In this document: one piece after another, positions 8,148-17,794 of the stretch
Numbering within the stretch: position 1 is the stretch's first letter
Layout of the letters: each line of letters opens with the position of its first letter
Assembly: GCF_042944905.1 (NCBI RefSeq)
Contig: NZ_CP168496.1
Span: 1,922,001 to 1,986,000, forward strand
Reading direction: 5' to 3'
DNA: 64,000 nt
Source of the DNA: Psychrobacillus sp042944905
GTDB lineage: Bacteria; Bacillota; Bacilli; Bacillales_A; Planococcaceae
Position numbers and translations under genes: made by a program
The notes under the pieces: model-generated
The model's input: only the letters and a program-made list of their open reading frames with translations
The model's database searches: none
What the model was told of the DNA's origin: nothing

Positions 8148-9622
8148 TTTACCATCATATTACAGGTCTTATTCAAAAAGCACTTGAGACTGAGCTTATC
8201 CATTCCAGTGATGAGATTTATGTAAGAAACCAAGTCCTTGCCCTTCTCAAGCTTGAATCCATTCCAGAAACCACACTATTTCCAACAGATGATTCGATTC
8301 CTAATCTCCTGGAAAAGATAACAGCATATGCATTGGAAAAAAAGCTAATCGATGATAAGTTTGACGAAAAAGAAATATTTTCTGCAAAAATGATGAACTG
8401 CTTTATTGCAAGACCATCCGTAATTAATGAGGTCTTCCAAAAAAAGTATAATGTTTCTCCAATAGAAGCAACAAATTACTTTTATGAATTAAGTAAAAAC
8501 AGTAACTATATCCAGATGAACCGTATAAAGAAAAACATTCTTTTTAAAGCAGAAACAATATATGGTGAAATGGACATTACCATTAATATGTCCAAACCAG
8601 AAAAAGATCCAGAACAGATTAAGAGAGAAAGTGAATCCAAACAGGATAATAGCTATCCAAAATGTGTTTTATGTATAGAAAACGAAGGATATAACGGACG
8701 CATAGGTTATCCCGCTAGGGCAAATCATCGTATGATTCAAATTCCTCTAGAAAATGAAAACTGGTATCTGCAATATTCTCCATATGTCTATTATAAAGAG
8801 CATAGTATTTTGCTCGCTGAGGATCATCGTGATATGAAGATCAATAAAGAAACTTTTGAAAGACTACTCAACTTTGTTGCAAAATTCCCACATTATTTTA
8901 TTGGTTCAAATGCGGATTTACCAATAGTCGGTGGATCAATTTTAAATCATGATCATTATCAAGCGGGAAGATATGATTTTCCAATGACATTTGCAAATAA
9001 AGCATTTACTTTCAACCTAGATAAGTTTCCTGAAGTATCAGCATCCTTGCTGGAATGGCCTTTAACAACCATTAGATTACAAAGCACTTTAGTAGAGCCG
9101 TTAATTTTGGCTGCAGATCATGTGCTCACCATTTGGAAAAATTATAATGAGGAAGAAGTAAATATTAGAGCTTTTACAGGTGAAACGCCACACAATACAA
9201 TAACGCCCATTGCCCGAAAGAAAGAAAAAGTATTTGAACTTGATCTTGTCTTACGAAACAATCGAATAACTGACGAACATCCACTAGGAATTTTTCATCC
9301 GCATTCAGATGTTCATCATATAAAAAAAGAAAACATTGGGCTTATTGAGGTAATGGGACTGGCAGTTTTACCAGCAAGACTGAAGGATGAATTAGATGAA
9401 ATAAAGAAATTTTTACTTGATGAACAGAGCAATGTAATATCCTATCATCATGAATGGGCTAATGAATTGAAACTTAAATATCCGAATTTAACAAGCATGA
9501 AACAAGCGGAAGATATATTAAAAAAAGAAGTTGGACATAAATTTGCGAAAGTACTCAGAGATGCAGGCGTTTTCAAGGATAAAAATGCAAGTCAACGATT
9601 TATTAAGGCATTAAATAATTAG
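8144..9622 (+). CDS. galT: Galactose-1-phosphate uridylyltransferase (Firmicutes type)
   Basis: A 492-residue GalT of the long Gram-positive class. It transfers UMP from UDP-glucose to galactose 1-phosphate, giving UDP-galactose and glucose 1-phosphate. The segment GGSILNHDHYQAGR carries the HxH-type active-site histidines. NEGYNGRIGYPARANHR and GIFHPHSDVHHIKKENIG are characteristic of this class. It starts inside the end of galE (ATGA overlap) and is followed after 11 bp by galM, so it is co-translated within the operon. Confidence 0.96.
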   Translation: MIYHHITGLIQKALETELIHSSDEIYVRNQVLALLKLESIPETTLFPTDDSIPNLLEKITAYALEKKLIDDKFDEKEIFSAKMMNCFIARPSVINEVFQKKYNVSPIEATNYFYELSKNSNYIQMNRIKKNILFKAETIYGEMDITINMSKPEKDPEQIKRESESKQDNSYPKCVLCIENEGYNGRIGYPARANHRMIQIPLENENWYLQYSPYVYYKEHSILLAEDHRDMKINKETFERLLNFVAKFPHYFIGSNADLPIVGGSILNHDHYQAGRYDFPMTFANKAFTFNLDKFPEVSASLLEWPLTTIRLQSTLVEPLILAADHVLTIWKNYNEEEVNIRAFTGETPHNTITPIARKKEKVFELDLVLRNNRITDEHPLGIFHPHSDVHHIKKENIGLIEVMGLAVLPARLKDELDEIKKFLLDEQSNVISYHHEWANELKLKYPNLTSMKQAEDILKKEVGHKFAKVLRDAGVFKDKNASQRFIKALNN

Positions 9623-9633
9623 GTGGCTAGTAC

Positions 9634-10671
9634 ATGAAGTTAAAAATAAAAAACGTAAAACCAAATTGGAAGTTATTCACATTAGCAAACGACAGGAATA
9701 TGACTGTCAGCTTTTTAAACTTTGGAGGAATTATAACAGAAATTAATGTTCCAAATCGAGAGCAAACGATAGAAAATGTCGTACTTGGATTTAAAAGCTA
9801 TGCTGATTATGAAAAAAACACTCACTTTTTAGGTGGAATTATTGGTCGTATTGCTGGTAGAATTCAAGACGCATCATTCACATTGGGAAATCAAACATTC
9901 ACATTAGATGCAAATGCAGGAAACCACCATTTACATGGAGGGCCTGGGGGATTCCATCAAGTATTATGGAAAGATAAACCCTTTCAAACTGACGATACAG
10001 TTGGTGTGGTACTCACATATACAAGTCCCGATGGTGAAGGTGGATACCCTGCCAATATAGAAGTTACAGTAGTATACACTTTGAATAATAAAAATGAGTT
10101 CATCATAGATTATTCCGCTACTACTGATCAAACAACCGTTCTTACAATGACAAATCATTCGTATTTCAATTTAAGCGGGAATTTATCTTCGACGATACAC
10201 AATCATCATGTAATGATTGACAGTGATGAATTTGTAGAGTTGGATAAAGAACTAATTCCTACCGGTAAAAAAGTCCACGTAATGAATACTCCATTTGATT
10301 TTCGAAATGGAAGAAAGCTTGCGGATGGCATTAACTCTAAATTCATTCAAAATATGGTTGTAAATAATGGCTATGATCATTATTTTATTTTTAATCACCA
10401 GAAACAAGAAAATATTGTTGTAAGAGATGAAACGAGTGGACGTAAAATGACAATTAAGACAAATCAACCTGGTGCAGTAATGTACACAGCAAATTCCCTT
10501 GATGACAACCTTGCATTAGCGAATGGAAAATCAAAACCTTATGTAGGCGTATGTTTTGAGACGCAAGCCTCCCCCGCCTCTTTGCATCACAAAGGATTTC
10601 CCACAGTTACATTGAACGCGCAGGAAACATACAAAAAACAAACTGTTTTTGCATTCGGTCTAGTAGAATAA
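9634..10671 (+). CDS. galM: Aldose 1-epimerase (mutarotase)
   Basis: A 345-residue galactose mutarotase that interconverts beta- and alpha-galactose for GalK. Conserved pieces are IIGRIAGRI and HHLHGGPGGFHQVLW (catalytic-region histidine and flanking residues), TMTNHSYFNL with the second histidine, NGYDHYFIF, and a C-terminal GVCFETQASP with the catalytic glutamate. The start follows TAGGTGG. It is the last gene of the gal operon, followed by a terminator. Confidence 0.95.
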   Translation: MKLKIKNVKPNWKLFTLANDRNMTVSFLNFGGIITEINVPNREQTIENVVLGFKSYADYEKNTHFLGGIIGRIAGRIQDASFTLGNQTFTLDANAGNHHLHGGPGGFHQVLWKDKPFQTDDTVGVVLTYTSPDGEGGYPANIEVTVVYTLNNKNEFIIDYSATTDQTTVLTMTNHSYFNLSGNLSSTIHNHHVMIDSDEFVELDKELIPTGKKVHVMNTPFDFRNGRKLADGINSKFIQNMVVNNGYDHYFIFNHQKQENIVVRDETSGRKMTIKTNQPGAVMYTANSLDDNLALANGKSKPYVGVCFETQASPASLHHKGFPTVTLNAQETYKKQTVFAFGLVE

Positions 10672-10707
10672 GTTTAATAGAATATTAAAGTCAAGCTAAA
10701 TTCTGGA

Positions 10708-10755
10708 CAAGAAACACCGCTAATGAGGATTATTAGTGGTGTTTCTTGTTTTAAT
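10708..10755 (+). terminator. Terminator after the gal operon
   Basis: Arms at about 10708-10723 and 10733-10748 (core GAAACACCGC / GTGGTGTTTC, one G-T pair) enclose a short loop. They are followed by a T-rich tail, 37 bp after the galM stop. Confidence 0.85.
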
Positions 10756-10906
10756 TACCTTCCCTTTAACTTTTTACAAGTTTAGCTAGATAAGGTATGC
10801 AAGTTATTTCTGTTATCCTAAAATGAGTGATCAAATTCTCAGATCAACCTCATCGTTTTATCAAAAAGTTCCTATCGTAATAAAAGTTTCTTTTGAGAAA
10901 AATATT

Positions 10907-10935
10907 TTTACAAAGACAAGATACCGTGTTATTAT
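10907..10935 (+). promoter_or_regulatory. Promoter of mntH
   Basis: TTTACA (10907-10912) and TATTAT (10930-10935) with a 17-bp spacer, about 90 bp before the mntH start codon. The MntR-like box lies just downstream of the expected start point. Confidence 0.5.
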
Positions 10936-10972
10936 ATTTACGTATACTAAAAAGTGTATTTTATTACCTTAA

Positions 10973-10993
10973 AAGTTGACCTAAGGAAACATT
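10973..10993. promoter_or_regulatory. MntR-like operator
   Basis: The stretch AGTTGACCTAAGGAAACATT resembles the Bacillus MntR box as I remember it (TTTGCCTNAAGGAAA-type). It lies between the predicted promoter and the start of the manganese transporter. The sequence match and the position agree; binding is inferred. Confidence 0.6.
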
Positions 10994-11026
10994 TTGACAT
11001 ATAAAGAAATTTAGGAGGGATGAATA

Positions 11027-12385
11027 ATGAGTTCTCAACCCAAAAATCAGTCCAACCAGCAGGGATGGTTGAAAGAAAGTTCTAATGTGAGTTTGGAAGA
11101 GGTAAATAGCTCAGTTAATGTTCCAACTAAGGGAGGATTTTGGCGAAAACTTTTGGCTTTTGCAGGACCAGGTTCGTTAGTAGCCGTAGGATATGTAGAT
11201 CCAGGAAACTGGGCGACATCCATTGCCGGCGGTGCACGTTTTGGATACACCCTATTGAGTGTTATTCTATTTTCTAATTTAATCGCCATGTTACTACAAT
11301 CTTTGTCTGCAAAACTTGGTATAGTAACTGGAAGAGACCTAGCGCAAGCAACAAGGGACGCGACCGGTAAGAAAACAGCCATTTTTCTTTGGATTTTAAC
11401 AGAACTTGCTATTATTGCAACAGATCTTGCAGAGGTTATCGGTTCAGCTATAGCCTTAAATTTATTGTTTGGAATTCCCCTTCTGTTAGGAATTACTATT
11501 ACCACATTAGATGTATTACTTTTACTTTATTTGCAAAAGAAAAGCTTTCGGATTATCGAATCGATTGTCATCGTATTAATGTTTACTATTTTTGTTATAT
11601 TTGCATTCGAAGTGATTATATCTAAACCGGAGATTTCTGCATTATTCGGTGGATATGTACCACAAATGGAAATTGTCACAAATCCAGGCATGCTCTTTAT
11701 TTCCCTTGGTATATTAGGAGCTACAGTCATGCCGCATAACTTATATTTACATTCTTCCATCGTTCAAACGAGAAACTACAAAAGAACAATAGAAGGAAAA
11801 AAAGAGGCTTTAAAATTTTCACTTATCGATACTACATTTTCTTTAACTACAGCCTTTCTTATCAATTCGGCTATTTTAATTCTTGGAGCGGCTGCATTTT
11901 ATGGAACGAGTTTAAATGTGTCTGAAATAGAGGCTGCATATGCATTATTAAGCCCAACTTTAGGAGTTGGTATTGCAAGTACATTATTTGCGGTTGCTTT
12001 ACTTGCTTCCGGGCAAAACGCTACGATCACTGGAACGATGAGTGGGCAGATAGTGATGGAAGGATTTATTCATTTACGAATTACACCTTGGCTACGTCGC
12101 TTGATCACACGTTTATTAGCAGTTATTCCTGCTTTTATTGTGACTTGGATTGCTGGATCAAAAGGAACTGGTGAACTACTTTTGTGGAGTCAAGTAGTCT
12201 TAAGTCTCGCTCTCCCATTTGCCGTTGTACCTTTAGTATTGTTTACTAGCGATAAAAGGAAAATGGGTGAATTCGCCAATAAATTACCCGTTAAATTATT
12301 GGCATGGGTATGTACCGTGTTAATCATCATTTTGAATATATTTTTAATCGGTTATATTATCATTACTGGGCAAGACATAGGTTAA
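11027..12385 (+). CDS. mntH: Nramp-family manganese/divalent metal transporter
   Basis: A 452-residue proton-coupled Mn(II) importer with about eleven membrane segments. The metal-site motif in helix 1 is DPGNWATS (residues ~59-66), the Nramp consensus stretch with PHNLYLHSS lies near 235, and ASGQNATITGTMSGQ is in the later conserved loop. The cytoplasmic N-terminus of about 40 residues is polar. The start follows TTAGGAGGG. The upstream MntR-like box suggests repression by manganese. It stands alone between two terminators. Confidence 0.95.
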   Translation: MSSQPKNQSNQQGWLKESSNVSLEEVNSSVNVPTKGGFWRKLLAFAGPGSLVAVGYVDPGNWATSIAGGARFGYTLLSVILFSNLIAMLLQSLSAKLGIVTGRDLAQATRDATGKKTAIFLWILTELAIIATDLAEVIGSAIALNLLFGIPLLLGITITTLDVLLLLYLQKKSFRIIESIVIVLMFTIFVIFAFEVIISKPEISALFGGYVPQMEIVTNPGMLFISLGILGATVMPHNLYLHSSIVQTRNYKRTIEGKKEALKFSLIDTTFSLTTAFLINSAILILGAAAFYGTSLNVSEIEAAYALLSPTLGVGIASTLFAVALLASGQNATITGTMSGQIVMEGFIHLRITPWLRRLITRLLAVIPAFIVTWIAGSKGTGELLLWSQVVLSLALPFAVVPLVLFTSDKRKMGEFANKLPVKLLAWVCTVLIIILNIFLIGYIIITGQDIG

Positions 12386-12396
12386 AATATACATTG

Positions 12397-12440
12397 AAAA
12401 AGCGGCATGATTTGATTAATAATCATACCGCTTTTTTTTT
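12397..12440 (+). terminator. Terminator after mntH
   Basis: AAAAAGCGG and CCGCTTTTT pair around an AT-rich inner stem (ATGATT/AATCAT), with nine or more T residues after the stem, about 20 bp after the mntH stop. Confidence 0.85.
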
Positions 12441-12642
12441 CATGTATTAGTGTAAAACTACATATTAAACATGGATACCTGAGAATTCATGCTGTATTTA
12501 TGTTCAACTAATTCAAACAGATGTTGTTTATTTAATAAAGCCTGTAGACAATAGCATTACTCTGATTATCTATTGCTAAATACGAACTATTTGCTCATCC
12601 TATTTATATTTAAGTTAGTAGAATTACTTAAACAATCATCAA

Positions 12643-13170
12643 TTAATACCATCCAGATATTTTGGTTCCATCCTTATATATCCTTATCACTTCTGGATCA
12701 TAATTAATAGGAGTTTGTGAGAAACTAAACCATATACGCCCTCTTTTGGTATCCAGAATTGTTGCCTCAGTACTTTCTACATTTTTATATTGAACAAGCA
12801 ATTTTTCGATTTCATCATCATTAATAACACCCATTGCAATTGTAACGTAATCATCTATTGATGATGATCTACGAGGAAGCAAATTGGTAAATGATTTAGT
12901 TAATATCGAGTCATTCCGATTAAATTCTTCACCTCCAGCCCCTCCAGACCAACGATAGCCAAAGAAGCTTTTTTCGATCAGACCAGCGGATAGATTATTA
13001 TCATCCCCATATATGATAATAGTATTTCCTTTCATTTCTGTGGTATAAAAAATTTCATCCATAGGGACGTTCGATTCCTTTATTGCTTCTTCTAAAGTCT
13101 TATAATTCATTTGATAATAAACTATACAAATGATAAAAATAAATGATATAACTGAAAGCCTTTTTTTCAT
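12643..13170 (-). CDS. Hypothetical exported or membrane-anchored protein
   Basis: A 175-residue protein that I do not recognise as a named family. Residues 4-20 form one hydrophobic segment after a KKR start, so it is either secreted or anchored by its N-terminus. The rest is soluble, with FFGYRWSGGAGGEEF and the C-terminal EVIRIYKDGTKISGWY. No cysteine lipobox is present. GGAGGA upstream of the ATG makes expression likely. It has no same-operon neighbour; a 21-bp repeat array lies upstream. Confidence 0.7.
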   Translation of the reverse strand: MKKRLSVISFIFIICIVYYQMNYKTLEEAIKESNVPMDEIFYTTEMKGNTIIIYGDDNNLSAGLIEKSFFGYRWSGGAGGEEFNRNDSILTKSFTNLLPRRSSSIDDYVTIAMGVINDDEIEKLLVQYKNVESTEATILDTKRGRIWFSFSQTPINYDPEVIRIYKDGTKISGWY

Positions 13171-13281
13171 TTTTAATAGTTCTCCTCCATATGATGTTAT
13201 TTATTAGTCCATAAACGTGTACAACTGCTAAAATCGTAAACTAATTACATTCTTGAAATTGACATCACTCAAGTTTGTGGC

Positions 13282-13357
13282 TTTTCCAACTAAACCTGCA
13301 ATAATTCCAACTAAATCATTCTGTTTTCCAACTAAACTCACAAATTTTCCAACTATC
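13282..13357. repeat. 21-bp periodic array, word TTCCAACTA, four units
   Basis: The word TTCCAACTA occurs at 13284, 13305, 13326 and 13347, an exact 21-bp step. The first three units continue as TTCCAACTAAA; the remaining ten bases of each unit differ. It fills the gap between the start of the exported-protein gene and the end of the AMP-ligase gene. I see no gene in it. Confidence 0.85.
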
Positions 13358-13461
13358 TTATTTTGCACAAACAAAAAATGTAATAGATCTCTAGTGCATT
13401 ATAATAGGCAAACCTGTATTCCACTTTGATCACCACTGATGGAAAACTGCTGTTACTAACT

Positions 13462-15036
13462 CTAAATTTTACTGTAATCTAGAAGTGCGAACATTCTTTT
13501 ATTTTGTCTAAGTAATCGCTTATCTATTTTACCTAAAGGTGTGTAGGGAATAATATCCACAAATACTATATCCTTAGGTAATTGAAAGCGCGCAACCCTT
13601 GGGCGTAACCATTCAAAGAGTTCCTCTTTTGTGAGAAGAGCATTTACGGGTTGCACAAACGCTAGTAATCTTTGCCCAAACTTTTCATCGTTAATTCCTA
13701 TAACTGCTACATCTCCAACTAGTGCATGATTTATTAGTACCTGCTCAATTTCAATCGGATAAACATTTTCACCAGCTGAAACGACCATATCGTCTGTTCT
13801 GCCTCTTAAAAAATAATACCCATTATTATCTCGGAAACCTAAATCACCGGTTTCAATCCACAAATTCTCCTTATTTGTCATCGACCATGTATTCTTCATG
13901 CAAAGTTGGCCAATTATACCGTTTTGAACATTTTTCTTATTGTTATCCAATATTCTTAAGCAAACACCGTCAATTTTTTTACCAATCGTATGAACCGAAT
14001 ACTTCAAATCATCAGGTGTTGCGATTATATTTAAACCAGCTTCTGAAGTTCCGTAAAGATTGTACAATACATCCCCTAAATTACTGAAAACCTCACCTAC
14101 AAGTTTCGGATTAAGTTCAGCTCCCCCTGAAGCAATGCAAACGAGAGATTTCAAATCTTCCGGATTGTTTTTTAACATTTTATGTATCATTAAGGGCACT
14201 ACAGTAACTACATCAACTTTGTTCTCACGTATGAGAGAACACGCTTTTTCAGCGTGAAATCCATTACTTATAAACACTTTTTTCCCTAATGCAATAAAGG
14301 AAAATAATACAGCAATCCCATAGCCGTGATAAATAGGAGTAGCAATATAGGCAGTATTACAATGAAAAAGTTTTAATCGAGTAAGTAAAGTTAAGAATGG
14401 GTTTAAAAAATTGAATAATGATGGGCTGTGTTGGACTTCCTTTGATTTCCCTGTCGTACCACCTGTTAGCAGCACAATTTTGCTTTGTGAAGATTTTGGG
14501 AGCTTGTATTTTCCATTAATAGTCGAGTTAAGTAAGTTATTAATTGCTTGCAAGTTATCATGGTAGCTCAAGATTTTCTCATTATTGTATTGGGTTTCTT
14601 CCAAGAAAGAAATCAATTCAAAATCATAGACAATTAATTTGAAATTATGAAGATTTAATAATTGATTAAACTGCATTTTGCTCATTTCTGCATTAAGCAA
14701 ATATATATCAGATCCAAGACGTGAAATAGCAAAAATAGATTTCACCAGAGAAGAATGGTTTTTGCACAAAAAACCTACCTTCTGACCTGCTTTTAATTGG
14801 AATTTTTCTTTTAATATGAAGGCAAGTTTTTCGGATTGTAACAGTAATTGCTTATAGCTTACTGTTTCTTCTTCGTAAACTAGAGCAATTTTATTTCCGT
14901 TTGTCCTTTCGGCAATATAAAGCAACAACATGGTATTTATTCCACATTTATAAATACCAATTATTAACCAATATAATCCTACTGGAGAAAACAATTTGAT
15001 CTTATATAAAACGTTCATAAGTTTTACTAATCTCAT
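13462..15036 (-). CDS. AMP-dependent synthetase/ligase (acyl-CoA ligase family)
   Basis: A 524-residue class I adenylate-forming enzyme that should activate a carboxylate as acyl-AMP and then transfer it, usually to CoA. The phosphate loop is LTGGTTGKSKE (near residue 192), the A5 motif is NLYGTSEAG, A7 is ETGDLGFRDNNGYYFLRGR, and the A10 lysine lies in YTPLGKIDKR near the end. A hydrophobic stretch at the N-terminus (about residues 15-40) suggests membrane association. Its start overlaps the stop of an SDR gene by 4 bp, so both form one operon, possibly lipid-related. The acyl substrate is unknown. Confidence 0.85.
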   Translation of the reverse strand: MRLVKLMNVLYKIKLFSPVGLYWLIIGIYKCGINTMLLLYIAERTNGNKIALVYEEETVSYKQLLLQSEKLAFILKEKFQLKAGQKVGFLCKNHSSLVKSIFAISRLGSDIYLLNAEMSKMQFNQLLNLHNFKLIVYDFELISFLEETQYNNEKILSYHDNLQAINNLLNSTINGKYKLPKSSQSKIVLLTGGTTGKSKEVQHSPSLFNFLNPFLTLLTRLKLFHCNTAYIATPIYHGYGIAVLFSFIALGKKVFISNGFHAEKACSLIRENKVDVVTVVPLMIHKMLKNNPEDLKSLVCIASGGAELNPKLVGEVFSNLGDVLYNLYGTSEAGLNIIATPDDLKYSVHTIGKKIDGVCLRILDNNKKNVQNGIIGQLCMKNTWSMTNKENLWIETGDLGFRDNNGYYFLRGRTDDMVVSAGENVYPIEIEQVLINHALVGDVAVIGINDEKFGQRLLAFVQPVNALLTKEELFEWLRPRVARFQLPKDIVFVDIIPYTPLGKIDKRLLRQNKRMFALLDYSKI

Positions 15037-15884
15037 TTTCTTTCCTCCCTTTTTCTTAAAACAATAGGAATGTAAGCTTCCAAGATCCCCCTAAAAAATA
15101 TGGATGCAAACTGGCCAAAAATCAGCCACCACGGCCAATATTTTTTTCTTTTCGTATACATGGATTTACAAATAATTTGTGCAACATGATTTGGGCACAT
15201 GGCAGGCATTTTTAGATAAGCAGTAGTTGGAAATATCATGGGGGTTCTAACTAATGGTAGATAGATAGAGGTTGTAGATATCCCCACGACATTTAACTCC
15301 AGAGCTACAGATCGAAACCAAGTATCAAAAGCTGACTTGGAAGCCTGATATGCGGCCCAATACGGAATTGGTATTAACAGTGCGTTTACGGTAGAAATGT
15401 TGATAATCTGACCGTTATTTTTTTCTAGCAAAGGAATGACTGACAACAGCAATTGAACTGGAGCGAAATAATTGATGGCCATTGTTCGAGTAAAATCGTG
15501 ATATCTGTCTAATGAATTATGAATAGAGCGATTGATTGATATACCCGCATTACTAACTACTATATCCACCCTATCAGGTAGTCGATGAATAAATGCCAGA
15601 AACTCCTCCATCTCTTCCTTATTTCTAAGATCTGCCCTGAAAATACTTACTTTAGCAGATTCCTTTTCTATTTCACTTTTCATTGTTGAAAGCTTTTCCA
15701 CTCTTCTTCCGACTAAGATTAAATGTACATTTATATCTGCTAGTAGATAAGCTACCTGCTCTCCTATCCCAGAGCTCGCACCAGTAATAAGAATAGTCTT
15801 TCCTTTTAAATTGTTTCTAAGCTTCTTTTTATTAAAATATGTAGGAGGAAATAATAATCTTTCTAAAAGGTTATATTTTTGCAT
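15033..15884 (-). CDS. Short-chain dehydrogenase/reductase with hydrophobic C-terminus
   Basis: A 283-residue SDR. The cofactor loop TGASSGIG lies at residues 34-41, VSNAGIS is the NNAG equivalent, ISTVNA carries the catalytic serine and YQASK the YxxxK pair. The last ~50 residues are rich in W, F and I (KYWPWWLIFGQFASIFF), consistent with membrane contact as in reductases acting on long-chain lipids. The ATG follows AAAGGATTTG. It is translationally coupled to the downstream AMP-ligase. The two probably act in sequence on a fatty-acyl or related substrate (inference). Confidence 0.85.
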   Translation of the reverse strand: MQKYNLLERLLFPPTYFNKKKLRNNLKGKTILITGASSGIGEQVAYLLADINVHLILVGRRVEKLSTMKSEIEKESAKVSIFRADLRNKEEMEEFLAFIHRLPDRVDIVVSNAGISINRSIHNSLDRYHDFTRTMAINYFAPVQLLLSVIPLLEKNNGQIINISTVNALLIPIPYWAAYQASKSAFDTWFRSVALELNVVGISTTSIYLPLVRTPMIFPTTAYLKMPAMCPNHVAQIICKSMYTKRKKYWPWWLIFGQFASIFFRGILEAYIPIVLRKREERK

Positions 15885-15960
15885 AATAACAAATCCTTTT
15901 TCTGGTTATGGTTTTTATTACACAAAAAAGTAAATATTTGTCGTCTGAAGAAAATACCAT

Positions 15961-16084
15961 TATGTGTGTTACTAGGACTGAGTTATGTGCCGCTCAAACC
16001 AGGATATGTGGTACTCGGATTAATTTATATGGTACTCCCACTGGGTTATGTGGTACTCAGTTGTTTTATGTGTTATTCAAGTGA
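15961..16084. repeat. 21-bp periodic array, word TATGTGGTACTC, six units
   Basis: A degenerate TATGTGGTACTC word recurs with its TACT register at 15970, 15991 (as CGCT), 16012, 16033, 16054 and 16074 (as TATT). The steps are 21, 21, 21, 21 and 20 bp. The intervening bases are poorly conserved. It lies between the VanW stop and the SDR start, with no ribosome site or convincing gene. Confidence 0.8.
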
Positions 16085-16165
16085 ATAAAGCAAGTAAAGA
16101 CAACTCAAAGAGAGAAAAACTATGTAACTTATAATTATCTCTTTACATTCTAATGTTTCCCTTTG

Positions 16166-16993
16166 TTAGTCATTATTTTCTAACACAAGAGGGCTTATTG
16201 AGTCTGAATTGATTTCGTATTTCACTTCAGCAAAGTTTTTAATAAGGAGTTCTTCGTTTATATAGTTCCCTGTAGTTTTATCAATCGTTTTTCTCCAGAT
16301 TTCATTTTGTCTATAGTTCTTTTCATTCTCCCTTGAAAACATATGATTCCTTTCTTCTAGATGATAAGAGTAATGCAATTGCTCGTTCGTATAAATGGCT
16401 CCTTTTAAGTGCTTATCTGTTAACCAAACACGAATTTGGAAGGAGTGCTCCGTTTTATTTAGAAATCTTAAATCTACAAAATTGAAAAAAACACTTGCAC
16501 CGCTACCAAAAGGAAGAACTCTTCCTTCGTCAGGGAATGGGTCAAAACTATGATGATGTCTTTCTAAAATGGTTAATGGAGTGTGTAAGACCATCCAATA
16601 GAGTAGGTTTGCGAGTTGACAGATTCCACCACCAACGCCAGTTTTCACTTCTCCCCTTGAGAGTTGCATACCTTCAATATATCCTTTTGCTTTAGTTGTT
16701 TTCCCTACTAATTCCCAAAACGAAAAAATCTCACCAGGGTGGATGACGATTCCATCTATTCTATTCGATGCAATGGATAGATTCACAATCTTATTTTCTT
16801 GTAGCTGTGGATCGCTAGCACCCAACCGTCTCCTTAAGAGCGATTGATGTTTTTTACAAGTAAAAGGATAAGAAATATTGTTCCTTTTTCTTGCAAACTT
16901 TTTTCTATCTCTCAGGTTTTGTAAAAAACGAAAAAAGCTCTTTTGCTTAATTCGAATTATATATATAAATGGATGAATCTCTGAAAATCTCAA
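16166..16993 (-). CDS. VanW family protein
   Basis: A 275-residue VanW-like protein; the family's biochemical role is not established, although the name comes from VanB-type vancomycin clusters. The diagnostic block is present: NRIDGIVIHPGEIFSFWELVG, then GYIEGMQLSRGE, GVGGGICQLANLLYWMVLHT and the ERHHHSFDPFPDEGRVLPFG segment, covering about residues 75-190. The N-terminus is basic without a clear signal peptide. TTG is the start, preceded by GGGGGAGGAG. No other glycopeptide-resistance genes are nearby, so it should not be read as a resistance gene. Confidence 0.88.
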   Translation of the reverse strand: MRFSEIHPFIYIIRIKQKSFFRFLQNLRDRKKFARKRNNISYPFTCKKHQSLLRRRLGASDPQLQENKIVNLSIASNRIDGIVIHPGEIFSFWELVGKTTKAKGYIEGMQLSRGEVKTGVGGGICQLANLLYWMVLHTPLTILERHHHSFDPFPDEGRVLPFGSGASVFFNFVDLRFLNKTEHSFQIRVWLTDKHLKGAIYTNEQLHYSYHLEERNHMFSRENEKNYRQNEIWRKTIDKTTGNYINEELLIKNFAEVKYEINSDSISPLVLENND

Positions 16994-17794
16994 ATTATTC
17001 TCTCCTCCCCCGATTACTCAGTTACTGGACGAATCATTCAAAATACTTCCTTCATGCGAAACTTCCAAACATTTTTTGGGTATCCATCCTACTTCGCCAT
17101 TTTCTCTTTTAATAAGAATATATCCATTACATTCTTTATCCACAATCCACACTTTTTCGTCTCGATTAACAGACAAAAATGTTGTACTGAGATCAGTTCT
17201 GCAATTTGTTAAATCATCATTACCAATTAGATATGCATTTTTTATCCATTGCTCTATTCCTAGCTTCTTATTTTCACAAAGTGTAAAGTATTCTTCTCGC
17301 TTTATTATCCGCATTTCATAATTTGGATAAGTTACGGTTCCTATTCTGTTCGTTAAATCGGAATAATCTTGTTGTACAATCATTTCTTCTGTTAATTCAT
17401 CAACATATGTATATGAAAATGTATCGTTTTTAATAATTAGAGCATTTAACTGGCCATCTTTTTTAATTTGATTTCCTCCATCTATCGAAATTACATTTTT
17501 ATCCAAGTCAATTATTGGATTATGTGAACTTATCTGCTTTGTTCGATAGTTAACAACTGGCCAGTGCCCTACAATGACTGTTTTATCAGCTTGGTGTGCT
17601 TTTTCGTAAAAAGACTCTGTATGTAAAGTAAACTCTTCTTCTGTTTGATGCCAATCTTTTATGTTTTCAATGCCTGCATGAATGACAATAAAATCATCTG
17701 TTTCATAAGCATTTGGCGATGATTCCATCCATTCGATTTCATCCTGAAAATGCTCACGATAAAAGTGAGCTAATTCATTTAAGTTATTAAACGA

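Noticed and set aside
11047..11505. 152-codon minus-strand frame inside mntH
   Set aside because: Antisense shadow of a clearly real transporter gene.
13282..13357. CRISPR array
   Set aside because: Repeat words are only 9-11 bases with 10-base variable parts, no cas genes and no 25-35-base repeats; the same holds for the 16-kb and 61-kb arrays.
15879..16088. 69-codon frame through the TATGTGGTACTC array
   Set aside because: Its seven-residue periodicity is simply the 21-bp DNA repeat translated; it has no ribosome site.
16166..16993. Vancomycin resistance from the VanW gene
   Set aside because: VanW-family proteins are widespread in Bacillota and no vanR, vanS, vanH, ligase or vanX genes are present.
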